From: Streptomyces sp. NBC_01723
GTDB taxonomy: Bacteria > Actinomycetota > Actinomycetes > Streptomycetales > Streptomycetaceae
DNA length: 64,000 bases
NCBI RefSeq assembly: GCF_036246005.1
Contig: NZ_CP109171.1
Location: 2,282,001-2,346,000, forward strand
Reading direction: 5' to 3'
Shown: in pieces, positions 1 through 9,477 of the stretch
Layout of the letters: the number at the start of each line of letters is the position of its first letter
Numbering within the stretch: the stretch's first letter is position 1
Program-made: the position numbers and the translations under genes
Notes under the pieces: model-generated
The model's input: only the letters and a program-made list of their open reading frames with translations
The model's database searches: none
Told to the model about the DNA's origin: nothing

Positions 1-93
1 GTTAGGCAGGTCGACGAGCGCGCCGACGCCGGCCGTGTACATGAGGTGGCTGGGGCGTGCGGCACCCACGCGCCGATAGTAGTTGCCGCTCAT
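1..93 (-). CDS. drmB: DrmB (DUF1998 protein), N-terminal 31 codons only
   Basis: Partial gene cut by the left edge. The 31 visible codons begin with ATG at 93 and contain a segment reading RPSHLMYTAGVGALVDLPN, which resembles the conserved start of DUF1998 proteins of the DrmB type. Its ATG overlaps the TGA of the upstream drmA by four bases (ATGA), the usual sign of translational coupling. In class 1 DISARM, drmB follows drmA, and DrmA and DrmB are known to act together as the core of the restriction complex. The identification rests on the short N-terminus and on gene order; the catalytic part is outside the window. Confidence 0.8.
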   Translation of the reverse strand, partial: MSGNYYRRVGAARPSHLMYTAGVGALVDLPN

Positions 94-3000
94 CGCCGTC
101 CCTTTCCTGCCGCGGTTGCGGCGTCTCCGTACTCATCGGCGTCGACCGGTGTGCCACCGTCACCGCCGGTATCCTCATCGGCGGACGTGTCCTTGCTGCC
201 CGCAGCCCCGAAGTACCAGGCGGGGCCGCCGTTGGTGGGCTGGTCCACGAAGTTACCGCCGCCGGGCAGCAGCAGGTTGAGTTCGTTCTCCGTCTCCCGC
301 ATGGACATGGGTACGGTGAGTTCGTCCCATCGCGAGCCGTCGGCACGGTGGAGAAGTCCGGTAACCAGGGTGTCCTTCTTCTTCTCCTTGCGGTAGCCCA
401 GGATGCCGCCGCCCTCGCGCCGTTCCTCCCAGCGGTCCTTGAGGGCGTCGATGCGTTCGGTGAGATAGTCCTGCGCGCGTTGACCGCCGACTCGGTCCGC
501 CCGTTCCAGCAGCCGCTGTTCGACCTGCCGGGCGAGGTCGCCGTGAAGATCCACGTGCTGGGCGTCGGTGTTGCGGGAGTTCTCGTAGGCAGCCTGGCGC
601 AACGCCGCGATGTACGTCGGTGCGGTGCCGCGGTCGAGTGCGCGGCGGGTGAACGGGGTGACCGACAGGGCTTCGACCTGGCGGTAGAAGGTCGCGTGGT
701 AGTGCGCGAAGTCCTCGAAGTGCGCCAGGTCGCGCGGCCGGGACCAGTTGTAGAGGGTGACGACCAGGCCGGGACGCCGCGCGTCACGGCCGACGCGGGA
801 GGACGCCTGGATGTACTCGGCGGTGTTCTTGGGCTGGCCGACGACGAGCATCAGGCCGAAGCGGGAGACGTCGACGCCGACCTGGAGCATGGAGGTGGCC
901 AGGACGACGTCCACCGCGCGTTCCTGCACGGGCGTCATGCGGGCCCGCGGTTCGCGCTTGTCCCGCCGTGCCGCCACGTATTCGGCGGCGAAGGCCTTGC
1001 GACGCTCCGTGGTGTCCCGTTCCGGGTCGAAGGGGGACTCCAGCCGTTTGAGGGTGGCACTGATGTCCGCCGAGGAGATGCGGGAGGTCAGTTCCTGGAT
1101 GGTGAGCATCCCGGATTTGGTAGGGATGCGGTTCGCGATCGTGTCGTGCCCCTTGCGGCCGCCGTTGCTACGGACACGGGTGGCGATGTCGTCGTCGAGG
1201 TAGCGCCGCATGCCGGCGAGTTCACGGGTGGCGTTGAAGTAGCCGACGAGCGTCATGTACGGGTCTGCTGCGTCTCCGTAGGTGTCGAACTGCTCCTGCG
1301 CGGCGAGCAGCAGGATCTCGGCGACCCGGATCTCGGCGGCCTTGAGCCGGGTGCCGTGGGCGCACACGCCGAGGTAGCGGCGGCCTGGGTTGTCCCGGGC
1401 GAGTTCCACCTGCCGGGAGAAGAAGGTGTCGCCGACGTCGAGGACCTGTGGCGGGAAGACGGCGACCTGGCGGGCGAAGACGCCGCGCACCTGCTCGGCG
1501 GCGCGCTTGGTGGTGGCGGTGGACGCGACGATCTTCGGACCGACGTCGTGACGTACGCCGTCGCGATCGGAGTACGTCCAGCTGCACAGTTGGTCGATGG
1601 CGGCCTCGAAGAGTCCGACGGTGGTGCCGAGGGCGCCGGAGATCAGGTGCAGCTCGTCCTGGATGATCAGGTCCGGGGGCCGCAGCCGGGTGACGGGCTG
1701 GGCAGCCACCGCTTCCAGCGTCCCCTTTCGGGTGTGACGGCTACGGCAGCCGGTTCGCTCGTCGAGGTCGTCGTGGCGGTAGCCGTGGCGCGGGCACCAT
1801 TCGGTGACTCGGCCGAACAGCAGCCCGGCGTAGCCGTTCCAGGGCAGCTGGGCGAACTTGTCGACAGTAGCGATGACCATGGCGGGGGCGAGGCGGTAGA
1901 TCTCCTCGTCGACGGTGAGCACGGGGATGCCCTCGTCGGGTGAACCGAGCCGGGAGAAGGGACAGCGGTCCGCGCCTTCGCCTCGCGGGCAGTACAGCAG
2001 CACGCGGCGCCGGTCGGCGTCGTAGTCCATGTTGGAGTGGGCGGTCAGGCCCTGTCCGCACCAGGGGCAGCTGAGGACCTGGATGACGCGTGCGTGCTTG
2101 TCGCTGGCACTCTCCCGGGCACCCGCGATCTGCTCCTGTGCCTCGCCGAACCAGTTGGGAGACACGGAGGTCCCCACCCACAGTCCGATACGGAACGGGG
2201 TGCCGCCCCAGCGTCGGTCACGCGCGTACTCCTCGCGCCGCAGCACCTCACAGGCGCTCATGAGGGCAGCGGCCCGCTGGAACTGCTGGGCCGTCAGCAG
2301 CCGCAGGGTGTAGCGCATGAGGACGGCGACGCCCGCACTGCCGTCGTGGGCCTCGGTGCCGCTGCCCACGATGCCTTGGAGCCTGCGCAGGGCGAAGGTG
2401 TACGCGGCGAGGCCCAGGTAGGCCTCGGTCTTGCCGCCGCCGGTGGGGAAGAACAGCAGGTCGACGAGGGCCTCGCGGCCAGTGCCGCGGTGCGGGTGGC
2501 CGGGTGCGCTCAGTGAGGCGAGGTTGAGCAGGACGAAGGCGAGCTGGAAGGGCCGCCATTCGGCCGCCTCCTTGCCCTGTGCGTGCACCTCCTCATGGGC
2601 GCGTCGGTAGGAGGCGGGGTCGTCCTCGTGTCCGGCGCGTCGGCCGGCGATGGCGGTGTTGCGCCGCTGGAGGGCCATCGCCCGGTTGGCGAACCGGAAC
2701 GCTTCGAGCGCGTCGTCGTCCGTGGACAGGACGTCGATACCGAAGGCGATGCGGTGACACACGTCCTCGGCCTGGTCGATGGCCGCCTCTGCGGCTGTAC
2801 GCAGGTCGGCGGGGAGGGTCCGCGTCTTCTCCCGCTGGGTCTGGAGCCAGGTGCTGTAGCCGTCGGCAAGCGGGGCCAGGGCTGCGCTCAGTTCCGCGCG
2901 GCGTCCGGGCAGGGCGAGGGCCGCGAGTTCGTCCATGCCGAGTTCCAGCCCGGCCAGCAGCGGCTGTTCATCGATTTTGGGGGCGGTGGTGGCGCGCACG

Positions 3001-3959
3001 TCGTACTCCGGCAGCCAGGTGGTGGCCAGCCGGTGGGCCCGCCGCTCGCCGTGGCGGACGCCGGCCGTGACGGCGACGTTGCGGCCGACGGCGTAGCGGA
3101 GGCTGTCGCGGTAGAGCAGGCGCAGCCGCCGCTCCTCCGGTTCCTCGGAGGCCCCGGCGGACCGGGGGTCGAGCGGGTCGTCGATGGGCAGGAAGACGGC
3201 CGCCCGGTCGTCGGGGAACGCGGTCATCTCCAGACCGGTCTGGAACAGCCACTGGGTGTCCCTGCGGTCGGAGGTGCTCTCGGGGAGCCGGTTGACGAGA
3301 GCGACCTCCACGACGCGCAGGTCCTCGCCGGCCGCTCCCGCCGGGCGTTCACGGACCTGTACGTCGAGGTGGATGCCGTGAGTGTCGTCCCCCTCCAGGA
3401 CGCGCCGCTGGTCGCCGGCACGGGTGACCTGGACGTCGATGGGGTGGTGCATCACGGGCTCGCGCCCCCACACCCGCACAGGGTTGGGGCTGGTGTCGAC
3501 GATCCTGTCGGTCAGCGAGTACCGCCCCCAGCGGGCGGTGACGCTGAGGGTGCCGATGGACGCCGGGACCACGAAGGACAGCCCCATGGAGGAGGCCCAG
3601 ATACGGCCGGCGGCCTGCGGGGTGAGGCGTTCGGGCAGCTCGCCGCCCTCGGCGGCCTGCCCGTCGTCGCTGCCGAGCTCGTCGTCGCCGGTCTGGGCGG
3701 CACTGCGAGCCATCCGGCGGGCGTCGTCGCCACCGTCCGGGCGGGGCCCGAGCATGCCCACGAGGTACCGGTCGCGCGGCCCCGCCGACCGGTGCGGCAG
3801 TTCCTCCGTCTCCCCGTCCCATGGGCCGAGGAGGTCCCGCCGGATGTACGTCACCAGCCCGTCACGTACGTCGTACGAGTCCCCGGGGCGGAAGGTCTGC
3901 GGCACCTCATTCAACGGATGCGGCGGCACGCCGGGGGCGGCGGGCAGGGACGACGGCAT
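90..3959 (-). CDS. drmA: DrmA, DISARM superfamily 2 helicase
   Basis: About 1289 residues. ATP-dependent helicase of the DISARM antiphage system, expected to load with DrmB on incoming DNA. Visible motifs: Walker A FFPTGGGKTEAYLG near residue 505; a DEAH-like IIQDELHLISG near 766; an STAT motif III segment; and the C-terminal helicase motif SSRVGRDARRPG near 1053. Two Cys-rich patches (CPWCGQG and CPRGEGADRC, then CPRH) lie between the motifs and probably bind zinc. I chose ATG 3959 because AGAAAGG sits about ten bases upstream; an in-frame ATG at 4040 lacks a ribosome site. The stop overlaps drmB (ATGA). In the usual class 1 order drmMI would be directly upstream; here roughly 9 kb of other genes intervene, so drmA has its own promoter region containing the shared GTGAAC element. 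Confidence 0.9.
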   Translation of the reverse strand: MPSSLPAAPGVPPHPLNEVPQTFRPGDSYDVRDGLVTYIRRDLLGPWDGETEELPHRSAGPRDRYLVGMLGPRPDGGDDARRMARSAAQTGDDELGSDDGQAAEGGELPERLTPQAAGRIWASSMGLSFVVPASIGTLSVTARWGRYSLTDRIVDTSPNPVRVWGREPVMHHPIDVQVTRAGDQRRVLEGDDTHGIHLDVQVRERPAGAAGEDLRVVEVALVNRLPESTSDRRDTQWLFQTGLEMTAFPDDRAAVFLPIDDPLDPRSAGASEEPEERRLRLLYRDSLRYAVGRNVAVTAGVRHGERRAHRLATTWLPEYDVRATTAPKIDEQPLLAGLELGMDELAALALPGRRAELSAALAPLADGYSTWLQTQREKTRTLPADLRTAAEAAIDQAEDVCHRIAFGIDVLSTDDDALEAFRFANRAMALQRRNTAIAGRRAGHEDDPASYRRAHEEVHAQGKEAAEWRPFQLAFVLLNLASLSAPGHPHRGTGREALVDLLFFPTGGGKTEAYLGLAAYTFALRRLQGIVGSGTEAHDGSAGVAVLMRYTLRLLTAQQFQRAAALMSACEVLRREEYARDRRWGGTPFRIGLWVGTSVSPNWFGEAQEQIAGARESASDKHARVIQVLSCPWCGQGLTAHSNMDYDADRRRVLLYCPRGEGADRCPFSRLGSPDEGIPVLTVDEEIYRLAPAMVIATVDKFAQLPWNGYAGLLFGRVTEWCPRHGYRHDDLDERTGCRSRHTRKGTLEAVAAQPVTRLRPPDLIIQDELHLISGALGTTVGLFEAAIDQLCSWTYSDRDGVRHDVGPKIVASTATTKRAAEQVRGVFARQVAVFPPQVLDVGDTFFSRQVELARDNPGRRYLGVCAHGTRLKAAEIRVAEILLLAAQEQFDTYGDAADPYMTLVGYFNATRELAGMRRYLDDDIATRVRSNGGRKGHDTIANRIPTKSGMLTIQELTSRISSADISATLKRLESPFDPERDTTERRKAFAAEYVAARRDKREPRARMTPVQERAVDVVLATSMLQVGVDVSRFGLMLVVGQPKNTAEYIQASSRVGRDARRPGLVVTLYNWSRPRDLAHFEDFAHYHATFYRQVEALSVTPFTRRALDRGTAPTYIAALRQAAYENSRNTDAQHVDLHGDLARQVEQRLLERADRVGGQRAQDYLTERIDALKDRWEERREGGGILGYRKEKKKDTLVTGLLHRADGSRWDELTVPMSMRETENELNLLLPGGGNFVDQPTNGGPAWYFGAAGSKDTSADEDTGGDGGTPVDADEYGDAATAAGKGRR

Positions 3960-4050
3960 GGGGCGGGCCCTTTCTGCCAGGTGGTGAGCCAATGGGGTGA
4001 GGCTATCGCGGGGGTGTGACAGTGCGAGCGGCTTCAGCATGATGTCGATT

Positions 4051-4062
4051 GACTTAGTTCAC
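4051..4062 (-). promoter_or_regulatory. Shared defence-island element, copy A (upstream of drmA)
   Basis: Read toward drmA this is GTGAACTAAGTC, followed by AATCGAC. The same core in the same orientation precedes the N6-methylase gene (30806) and the third kinase (34722), and a full palindrome precedes drmD (20778). It lies about 90 bases upstream of the drmA start. It is either an operator or part of a promoter (GTGAAC as a -35-like box); sequence alone cannot separate these. Confidence 0.5.
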
Positions 4063-4182
4063 ACCAGTTTTGCGAGATCAGTGGACGTAATGAGCTGCGC
4101 TCTCCGCCACACCCACGCGTCCCACCGGAATCCGTACTAGTATCTGTACAGAATCAAGACTCTATATGGGTACGGTGACAGC

Positions 4183-4533
4183 ATGGAGATCCCCGAAGTC
4201 GTGACTGTCAGCGACGCGCGCGCGAGACTGTCGCGGATCCTGACCGACCTGTCGGAGTCCGGCGCGGATGCCGACCCGGTCCTGATCGGCGCCCACCGCA
4301 AACCCCAGGGCGTCCTCCTGTCCGTCGAGGCCTTCGAGGCGCTGAGCAGCCGAGCGGCACGACGTGCGGCCGTCGCCTCGGCCACGGGCTCCATCGAGGC
4401 CGAAGGGCTCCACGCCTCCGAGGCCTCCGACCGCGACACCGAGGCGTACGTGAAGGGCGACCTCGACGCGGACGCCCTTGTCGCCCGCGCGATCACCCGC
4501 CACCGTCAGACCTCGGAGCGGCGGGCAGGGTGA
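4183..4533 (+). CDS. Antitoxin: Phd/YefM-like N-terminus with Fic-inhibitory (VbhA-like) C-terminus
   Basis: 116 residues. The first ~55 residues (VVTVSDARARLSRILTDL ... GVLLSVEAFEAL) look like the Phd/YefM DNA-binding fold, which normally represses its own operon. The C-terminal half carries SIEAEG (Ser70 to Gly75), matching the inhibitory motif (S/T)xxxE(G/N) of antitoxins that block the ATP site of Fic enzymes. It is followed by a short helical tail (AYVKGDLDADALVARAI) typical of VbhA-like partners. The last four bases overlap the GTG start of the fic gene, so the two are co-translated. It lies between divergent drmA and convergent caspase-like genes, inside the DISARM locus. Function is inferred from these motifs. 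Confidence 0.8.
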   Translation: MEIPEVVTVSDARARLSRILTDLSESGADADPVLIGAHRKPQGVLLSVEAFEALSSRAARRAAVASATGSIEAEGLHASEASDRDTEAYVKGDLDADALVARAITRHRQTSERRAG

Positions 4534-5102
4534 ACGATCCGTACGCCATGCCCAACGGCGTGCTGCGCAACAAGCTCGGCATCACCGACCATCAACCGCT
4601 CGCGGCAGCAGAGGCGGACATCACCCGGGCGCGCCTCGTCCTGCTCGCCGAACGCCCCCTGCCCGGTGCGTACGACCTCGGTCATCTCCAGGCGTTCCAT
4701 GCCGCGGTCTTCGGGGACATCTATGCGTGGGCAGGCGAGTTACGCACCGTGAACATCGCCAAGCGCACGCCGTTCTGTCCGGCGAGAAACCTGGTGCCCT
4801 ACGCCGGAGAGGTCTTCGGTCGTCTCGCCTCCTCCGGCCATCTGCGGGATCTCCCCCGCCAGGAGTTCGCAATCCAACTGGCCGAGCTGTACGGCGACAT
4901 GAACGTCCTCCACCCGTTCCGCGAGGGCAACGGCCGCGCCCAGCGAGCGTTCCTGGCCCAGCTCAGCGCTGACGCGGGATACGACGTGAACTGGTCGGGC
5001 ATGGACGCCCAGCGCAATGAGGACGCCTCGGTGAAGAGCTTCCTCGGCGACAACAGCCTGTTGGAGCAACTGCTCGACGAACTCATCACCACCACGGGCT
5101 GA
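4530..5102 (+). CDS. Fic family toxin (probable AMPylating enzyme)
   Basis: 190 residues beginning with GTG, which overlaps the antitoxin stop (GTGA). The complete catalytic Fic motif HPFREGNGRAQR is at residues 128-139: His128 is the catalytic base, the acidic residue and GNGR loop bind metal and the phosphates. An intact motif predicts transfer of AMP (or a related moiety) from a nucleotide onto target proteins rather than Doc-type phosphorylation, where the motif is altered. Length fits small Fic toxins. The upstream gene encodes an SxxxEG-type inhibitor, so this is a class I (separate antitoxin) Fic module. It could stabilise the island or act as an abortive-infection module; the target is unknown. 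Confidence 0.88.
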   Translation: MNDPYAMPNGVLRNKLGITDHQPLAAAEADITRARLVLLAERPLPGAYDLGHLQAFHAAVFGDIYAWAGELRTVNIAKRTPFCPARNLVPYAGEVFGRLASSGHLRDLPRQEFAIQLAELYGDMNVLHPFREGNGRAQRAFLAQLSADAGYDVNWSGMDAQRNEDASVKSFLGDNSLLEQLLDELITTTG

Positions 5103-5169
5103 CACCGTCGCCACCGACAGGCGGCACGGCGTCTGGCGTCCGGCACGTCAGGCCGACACGGAGTGCGCC

Positions 5170-5194
5170 GGTGCCGGGCGGAAGGCCGGGCACC
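5170..5194. terminator. Possible terminator between convergent fic and caspase-like genes
   Basis: A GC-rich hairpin, GGTGCC ... GGCACC with extra inner pairing, lies in the 109-base gap between the convergent 3' ends. There is no U-run, as is common in this type of genome. Weak support. Confidence 0.3.
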
Positions 5195-5211
5195 TGGGCC
5201 GGAAGCGGGGT

Positions 5212-8200
5212 TCAGGACCCGCCCGTGAGGTTCGATGCCGCTTCGAGGCTCACCTGCACCAGGCCTTCCGCTGTGGCCAGGGCCAGGTCTCCGTCAACGC
5301 AGGCGACGTCGTTCACGCAAAGGCCCAGGGGGATCCTCAGCGTCTCGGTTCCCGTCTCGCAGTTCCAGAAGCGGACGGTTCCGTCGCCGTCACCCGTGAC
5401 CAGCATGGTTTCGCGGCCCGGGATCGGGTACGACTCCACGGCGGTCACGCCTGGATGGGCTAACGGCTCCCCTACGGCCTGGCCGGTCATGAGGTTCCAC
5501 AGCCGCACGACCCCGTCCTCACCACCCGTGGCCAGGAGAGACTGGCCGCCAAGGCCGACGAACGCGGACAGGACCCGCACGCCACCGGCGTGATCCGTCA
5601 CCACCTCACCGGCCTTCTCACCATTGCCCGGATCCCACAACCGCACCACGCCGTCCTCACCACCCGTGGCCAGGAATGACCGCCCACCGAACCCGGCGAA
5701 CGCCGATAGAGCACGCACCCCACGGGCGTGATCCGTCACCACCTCACCGGTCATCTCGCCGGTGCCCGGATCCCACAACCGCACGACCCCGTCCTCACCG
5801 CCCATGGCGAAGACGAGCCTTTCGTCATCGTCCTGGACGACTCGGACCGTGGTCACCGTGAGGACATCACCGTCATGTTCGGTCTCCAGCCCGTCGACCT
5901 GCTCGCCCTCGGCCGGGTCGAACACGCGCAGCTTCGATTCGCCGTCCACGGCGGCGATCAGGGTCTGTTCGTCCTCGCCGCTGAAGGATGTCAGCGTCCG
6001 CGTGGTCGTCACGGCGTCGTCGAACGGCACGCCTGCCGTTCGGCCGTCGTGCGGTGCCCAGATCCGTAGCGTGTGGTCGTCACCGCCGGTGGCCAGCAGT
6101 GGGTGTGTGCCAGACAGAGGCGGCACCGGCGACACAGTCCTCACCCAGTTCTCGTGGCCTGTCAGAGGCGCTGTCACCGGCTCGCCGCCGACCGGATCCC
6201 ACAGTCGTACGCTGTTGTCTTCGCCGGCGCTGACGAGCAAGGTCCGTTCACCGGCCTCGGTCTTCTCGACCAGCGTTCCCACCGCGCGGACCGGCTTGCC
6301 GTGGCCGGTGAGAGGTGCCCTGGTCTGTCTGCCGATGTCCGGGTTCCAGATCCGTATCGTCCCGTCCTCACCGCCCGATGACAGCAGCACCTGCCCTTCC
6401 CGCCCCTTGAACACCGCGACGGAGAAGACGGCTCCCTCGTGACCGGTGAGGGGATCGGTGGTCTCCTTCCCGGTGGCCGGGTCCCAGATCCGTATCGTGC
6501 CGTCGTTGCCTGCGGTGGCCAGGCGAACATGCCTATCTTGGCCGTCTAGGCCAACAAACGCCGCCACCGAGTAGACGTCGCCGTCGTGGCCGGTCTCCAC
6601 GAGCCGTTCGGTCTCCTGGTCGGTGTGCAGGTCCAGGTCCATCGCATACTCATCCAGGCCTCCCACCGCCAGTTCCTTGCCGGTCAGCGGCTCCCAGACG
6701 CGTAGCGTCCCGTCTCCGCCTCCCGTGGCCAGCAGCGTTTGCCCGTCGGCGTCTTCGAACGCCGCCACGCAGTGAACCCAGTCGTCGTGGCCGGTCAGTG
6801 GCTCCCCCACTGTCTCTCCCTTGACAGGGTCCCAGATGCGTACCGTGCCGTCCGCGCCCCCGGTGGCCAGCAGAGTCCGCCCCCTCGGGCCCGCGAACTC
6901 CGCGATCGACTGGACGGCGCCGTCGTGCGGCGTCACCGGGTCCCCCACGGTCTCCCCCCTCACCGGATCCCAGATCAGCACCGCCCCGTCGTCACTACCC
7001 GAAGCCAGGAGCACCCGCTGTGAGGCGTCCGTGAACGCCACGAGGGTCTGTACCGAGCCGGTGTGACCGGTGAGACGCAAGTGGGGTGCATGGCGCTTCA
7101 GTTGGCCCCAGGCCACGGACCAGGCCGCATCAGGGTCGGAAGATCTCCTGCCGAAGCGCTGTACGACGGTCTCCGGCGTGCAGCGAAGGCTCGCCAGCTC
7201 GCGCAGTCCTCGCCGATCCCGGGGGTTCGCTTTGGTGAGCTGCTCTCGGGCGAACAGGACTCCCGCCACCGCCGGAGGCAGCTGGAATCGGCCAAGGGCT
7301 CTGAGCATGACACTGGAGACGACCGCCGAGGGGTTCAGCCGGTCGAGCAGTTGGGGACGGTCCGCCAGGGCTTGCCATCCGTCGGGCCCGGCGAGACCGG
7401 CATGGGTGGGCAGGTGTTGCACGACATAGGGGTTGGGGCGCTGCTCCGGCCCGGTCGGGGGCGTCGCCAGGTGCTCGGTGATACGGCGGTGCCGGTCGTC
7501 GTGCGCGGAGGACGGAACCGTCCGGGTGAAGTGCTCGGAGAAGGTCCGGTGGGCCAGTCGGTACACGCTCTGCCCGGATTCCGTGTCAAGCAGGAGGTAG
7601 GGGGCCGCCGTCCATGTCAATTCTTCGATATCCGCGTCGGTGACCTTCATGTCAGGGCTGTCGGCGAGTGCTGTAGCGACGTCGGCCCACACACCCCCGG
7701 TCAGGGGCAGGCCGTGCCCCTGTGCCAGGGCCAGCGCCTCCAGCAGGGCCTGGTTGACAGGAGCCTTCTCGGCCAGCCGGTCGACGGCGCGGGCGAAGAG
7801 CCGACGGTGGTCGTCCTCAAGCAGCGGCCCGGGGTCGTCGGCGAGTCCCGGAGTGGCGATGATCTCGTGCACCGCCAGGCGTGCGTAAAGGAACTCCCGC
7901 TCAAGGCACCCGAGTGCTTTCGCCAGGTGGTCGATCTGTGCGGGCTCCACCTGGAGTTCACCCCTGCTGCGCGCTACCTCCAGGCGTCGCTGGATGTAGC
8001 TGGTCATGGCCTCCTCGTCACGGTCAACGTGAACGACCTTCCGGTTCCGCTCCCGGCCGACGCCCAGAGCGTCAGTGAGGTCCCGGTCCGCCGGCTCCGG
8101 CAGGTCGGGGCCTTCGAGTGTGGAGCCGCGCGTGCCGACGACGACCCGAACACCGGGGAGATCCGCCAGAGGGCTCAGGATCCGCTCGGCGATCGTCAGA

Positions 8201-9465
8201 GGCAGGCGGGCCTCGTCGAGTGCGTCCGCCAGGACGGTGAAAGCGGGATCGTCGGCCTCAGGAACCTGTTCCGCAACGGGGTCGTCCGTCCTGCGGAACT
8301 GCTGGATCAGCCACGAGCACTGTTCGGCGATCGGCCCCTCGGGAGGGGTGGGGAACCCGGCTGCCGCGGCGATCCGCAGCACAACCTCCCTGGGTGTCGC
8401 CCCAGTCAGGTGGAGGACCAGATCGAAGGCTTCATAGGGGCGGGGGCTGCCGAGGGGAAGGGGGTCGAGCTGCCGGTGGCGGATGAGGATGTCGGAGAGC
8501 TCACGCCGGGAGTGCACCAGGACATGCCCGAGCAAGGCGGACTTTCCCGATCCTGCCGCTCCGGTGACAACGAGCATGCCCGGTGCGGCACGGGCGAGCC
8601 AGCAGAGGATCTCATGACGTTCCTCGACGCGCCCCTGGAAGTACCAGGTCTGCTCACCGAGTTCGGCACCACTGGCCTTGGGGACGAAGTGACGCCGTTC
8701 GTCGTCGGTCAGGGACGCGATGACGGCATCGATTTCGGCGACCACATCCAGCGGTGCCTGAGTATGCGCCGCGATGGTCGACCGCGTGCGCCGCAGCACG
8801 GCACGCCCCGTATCCGTCTTCGGCGTGACAGGGCAACCTTGGAGGTTGCGGTTCAGTTCCGTGGCGAGGTCGTGCAGGTCGATGGTCTGCTGTGCGCGGA
8901 AGGTCACCGTGAGGACGGTGGTCAGCGCTCTGCGGAACGCACCGAGCGTGGTACTCCCGTCCTTGGACGTCGCCACGAGCAGAAAGTTGTGGACGTCCCC
9001 ATCCCGGTAGGCGTCCCCGGTCAGCAGTTCGACGAAGCGCCCGGAGGTGCAGGCGTCGATGATGACGATGGCCCAGCCGGCGCCGTTCCTGCCCTGCCTG
9101 GCCTTGAGGTGCCGCAGCAGAGTGGGTGGGTCGATGCCGTCTGGGGCGACAAGCTTGGGACTGTGGGCGTGTGCCAGCAACGAGGTGGGCCCTCCGTCAC
9201 TGAAGCCGTGACCGACCCAGTAGAGGACGGTGTCGCCGATGTCTCGGGGAGCGGACCACGTCGTCAGGCGCGTGGTGACGGCTTCAACCCCGCGGTCCTC
9301 CGGGGAAACCGGCCAGGGTTCGGTCTGGGAACCGAACGGCTTCAGCAACGCCTCGATGCCTTCGATCTCGGGATCCGTCTCCAGCCCGGGGAGGTGGAGA
9401 TAGACACCGATGCCGATGGGGAAGAACTGCAGAGGTCTTCCGTCAGTGCTGTCGGAGATGGTCAT
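5212..9465 (-). CDS. Caspase-like protease - STAND NTPase - WD40 repeat protein
   Basis: 1417 residues. The N-terminal ~230 residues look like a caspase-fold (C14) protease: catalytic His86 in YWVGHG and Cys139 in IIDACTSG. A P-loop NTPase follows, with Walker A TGAAGSGKS at 301-309, in the layout of STAND signalling ATPases. From about residue 795 to the end are roughly a dozen WD40 blades, recognisable by repeated GGxDGxxRxWDP segments. This order (effector, switch, sensor) is that of conflict/suicide proteins in which ligand sensing by the repeats triggers oligomerisation and protease activation. It starts 12 bases after the lipase-like gene, so the two probably form an operon. Several blades are nearly identical at DNA level, indicating recent duplication. 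The domain assignments are clear; a role in antiphage defence is inferred from context. Confidence 0.85.
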   Translation of the reverse strand: MTISDSTDGRPLQFFPIGIGVYLHLPGLETDPEIEGIEALLKPFGSQTEPWPVSPEDRGVEAVTTRLTTWSAPRDIGDTVLYWVGHGFSDGGPTSLLAHAHSPKLVAPDGIDPPTLLRHLKARQGRNGAGWAIVIIDACTSGRFVELLTGDAYRDGDVHNFLLVATSKDGSTTLGAFRRALTTVLTVTFRAQQTIDLHDLATELNRNLQGCPVTPKTDTGRAVLRRTRSTIAAHTQAPLDVVAEIDAVIASLTDDERRHFVPKASGAELGEQTWYFQGRVEERHEILCWLARAAPGMLVVTGAAGSGKSALLGHVLVHSRRELSDILIRHRQLDPLPLGSPRPYEAFDLVLHLTGATPREVVLRIAAAAGFPTPPEGPIAEQCSWLIQQFRRTDDPVAEQVPEADDPAFTVLADALDEARLPLTIAERILSPLADLPGVRVVVGTRGSTLEGPDLPEPADRDLTDALGVGRERNRKVVHVDRDEEAMTSYIQRRLEVARSRGELQVEPAQIDHLAKALGCLEREFLYARLAVHEIIATPGLADDPGPLLEDDHRRLFARAVDRLAEKAPVNQALLEALALAQGHGLPLTGGVWADVATALADSPDMKVTDADIEELTWTAAPYLLLDTESGQSVYRLAHRTFSEHFTRTVPSSAHDDRHRRITEHLATPPTGPEQRPNPYVVQHLPTHAGLAGPDGWQALADRPQLLDRLNPSAVVSSVMLRALGRFQLPPAVAGVLFAREQLTKANPRDRRGLRELASLRCTPETVVQRFGRRSSDPDAAWSVAWGQLKRHAPHLRLTGHTGSVQTLVAFTDASQRVLLASGSDDGAVLIWDPVRGETVGDPVTPHDGAVQSIAEFAGPRGRTLLATGGADGTVRIWDPVKGETVGEPLTGHDDWVHCVAAFEDADGQTLLATGGGDGTLRVWEPLTGKELAVGGLDEYAMDLDLHTDQETERLVETGHDGDVYSVAAFVGLDGQDRHVRLATAGNDGTIRIWDPATGKETTDPLTGHEGAVFSVAVFKGREGQVLLSSGGEDGTIRIWNPDIGRQTRAPLTGHGKPVRAVGTLVEKTEAGERTLLVSAGEDNSVRLWDPVGGEPVTAPLTGHENWVRTVSPVPPLSGTHPLLATGGDDHTLRIWAPHDGRTAGVPFDDAVTTTRTLTSFSGEDEQTLIAAVDGESKLRVFDPAEGEQVDGLETEHDGDVLTVTTVRVVQDDDERLVFAMGGEDGVVRLWDPGTGEMTGEVVTDHARGVRALSAFAGFGGRSFLATGGEDGVVRLWDPGNGEKAGEVVTDHAGGVRVLSAFVGLGGQSLLATGGEDGVVRLWNLMTGQAVGEPLAHPGVTAVESYPIPGRETMLVTGDGDGTVRFWNCETGTETLRIPLGLCVNDVACVDGDLALATAEGLVQVSLEAASNLTGGS
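5475..5750 (-). repeat. Two nearly identical WD40-blade direct repeats (138-bp period)
   Basis: Units 5475-5612 and 5613-5750 encode consecutive 46-residue blades (GGEDGVVRLWDPG and GGEDGVVRLWNLM cores) with long stretches of identical nucleotides, e.g. the shared GTGATCCGTCACCACC segment. A third, more diverged unit starts right after. High DNA identity between neighbouring blades implies recent unequal exchange. Confidence 0.75.
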
Positions 9466-9477
9466 GACGCACTGCGC

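Noticed and set aside
57..1943. Long plus-strand open frame antisense to drmA
   Set aside because: High-GC shadow frame: composition is Val/Gly/Arg/Asp-rich with no family motifs, while the minus strand has clear helicase motifs.
5475..5804. CRISPR-like or intergenic repeats
   Set aside because: The 138-bp periodicity is in frame and encodes WD40 blades.
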